Below are positions 5,275-5,414 of a DNA stretch of 5,414 bases, one piece after another (the stretch's first letter is position 1; each line of letters begins with the position of its first letter). Both the position numbers and the translations under genes were made by a program. The notes below the pieces were generated by a model, which was given only the letters and a program-made list of their open reading frames with translations, was not told where the DNA came from and did no database searches. This DNA comes from Kiritimatiellia bacterium (lineage in GTDB: Bacteria; Verrucomicrobiota; Kiritimatiellia; RFP12; UBA1067). The stretch lies in the NCBI GenBank assembly GCA_017628165.1, contig JAGBZQ010000076.1, forward strand, positions 1 to 5,414, written 5' to 3'.

Positions 5275-5414
5275 ATGAAGTTTTTAGCCCTTGCAAGTGC
5301 CTTTGCAAGAGCCCTGCAAGGGCTTTTAAAGCTATTTTCCTTTCGTATAGCGGCCATTCTCGGAAGTATCGACGAAAAGATTGAGTTGAATCGCAAAAAG
5401 ATTGCCGAACTTGA
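5275..5414 (+). CDS. Possible divergent gene, N-terminal part, unknown function
   Basis: An open frame starts at ATG 5275 and runs to the window edge (46 complete codons). The frame is open upstream to a TGA at 5224-5226, but has no earlier ATG, GTG or TTG. The peptide begins MKFLALASAFARALQG, then continues with a hydrophobic amphipathic part (LLKLFSFRIAAILG, residues 17-30) and a charged helix-forming tail (DEKIELNRKKIAEL, 33-46), as in a membrane-bound coiled-coil protein. Residues 5-16 are three four-residue units encoded by the 12-bp repeats. I do not recognise the family. No Shine-Dalgarno and no convincing plus-strand promoter are visible, and the frame is cut, so it may not be a gene. 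If real, it is transcribed away from mraZ. Confidence 0.4.
   Translation, partial: MKFLALASAFARALQGLLKLFSFRIAAILGSIDEKIELNRKKIAEL
5286..5324 (+). repeat. Three 12-bp tandem repeats inside a 10-bp perfect inverted repeat
   Basis: Units of the form GCCYTTGCAAGN occur at 5287-5298 and 5299-5310, with a third, looser copy at 5311-5322; each is centred on TGCA, with TTGCAA in the first two. The outer ends also form a perfect 10-bp inverted repeat, AGCCCTTGCA (5286-5295) with TGCAAGGGCT (5315-5324), around a 19-nt loop. On the plus strand the hairpin is followed by TTTTAAA, only a short T run, and on the minus strand by A's, so a terminator role is doubtful. It lies about 90-125 bp upstream of the mraZ start and may be a protein-binding array or simply the repetitive start of the divergent reading frame. 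Confidence 0.6.

Noticed and set aside
5286..5324. Hairpin as a rho-independent terminator
   Set aside because: The loop is long (19 nt), the plus-strand T run is only about four bases before AAA, the minus-strand side is followed by A's, and no confirmed gene ends there on the plus strand.
5250..5414. Minus-strand open frame ending with TGA at 5252-5250, as the tail of a gene upstream of mraZ
   Set aside because: Its translation is rich in Ser, Phe and Leu in the way expected for the antisense of the charged plus-strand helix, and it shows no family signature. It cannot be fully excluded without sequence to the right.

Overview
The window reads as the start of a bacterial division and cell-wall (dcw) cluster on the minus strand, followed by the 5' end of dnaK. 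In transcription order, right to left, the genes are mraZ (5199-4714), rsmH (4689-3748), an ftsL-like gene (3751-3320), ftsI (3308-1491), a short farnesyl-diphosphate synthase ispA (1464-700), a 239-bp intergenic region, and dnaK (460-1, cut by the window edge). At the far right a possible divergent plus-strand gene starts at 5275 and runs off the end.

Organism: a Gram-negative-type bacterium, since there is a non-PASTA class B PBP and a perfect sigma-54 promoter. The MraZ signature LDPKKRFTIP and the very divergent FtsL suggest the PVC side of the tree (Verrucomicrobiota, Kiritimatiellota or Lentisphaerota). That placement is a low-confidence inference from remembered family features, not from a search.

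How the genes fit together: MraZ is the cluster regulator. RsmH methylates 16S rRNA. The FtsL-like protein and FtsI belong to the septal peptidoglycan machine. IspA makes the C15 isoprenoid precursor of undecaprenyl phosphate, the lipid carrier for peptidoglycan precursors. Gaps between these five genes are 24 bp, a 4-bp overlap, 11 bp and 26 bp, so one operon is likely. The cluster is short: after ftsI, where murE, murF, mraY and the rest usually follow, it goes to ispA and then to dnaK, whose codon use (many T-ending codons such as CGT, GGT and ACT) suggests high expression.

Regulation is the most interesting part. In front of mraZ are four tandem 10-bp repeats, one per helical turn, spanning the -10 box and the start codon; they look like a MraZ autoregulatory box. 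In front of dnaK is a perfect -24/-12 sigma-54 promoter, with a palindrome about 110 bp upstream of the predicted transcription start that could bind an activator; no CIRCE element was seen. The IspA protein lacks about 24 residues, including the conserved GK..GxD..K.TYP segment after its second Asp-rich motif. No mobile element, CRISPR, tRNA or rRNA was found, and nothing here amounts to a clearly new system.
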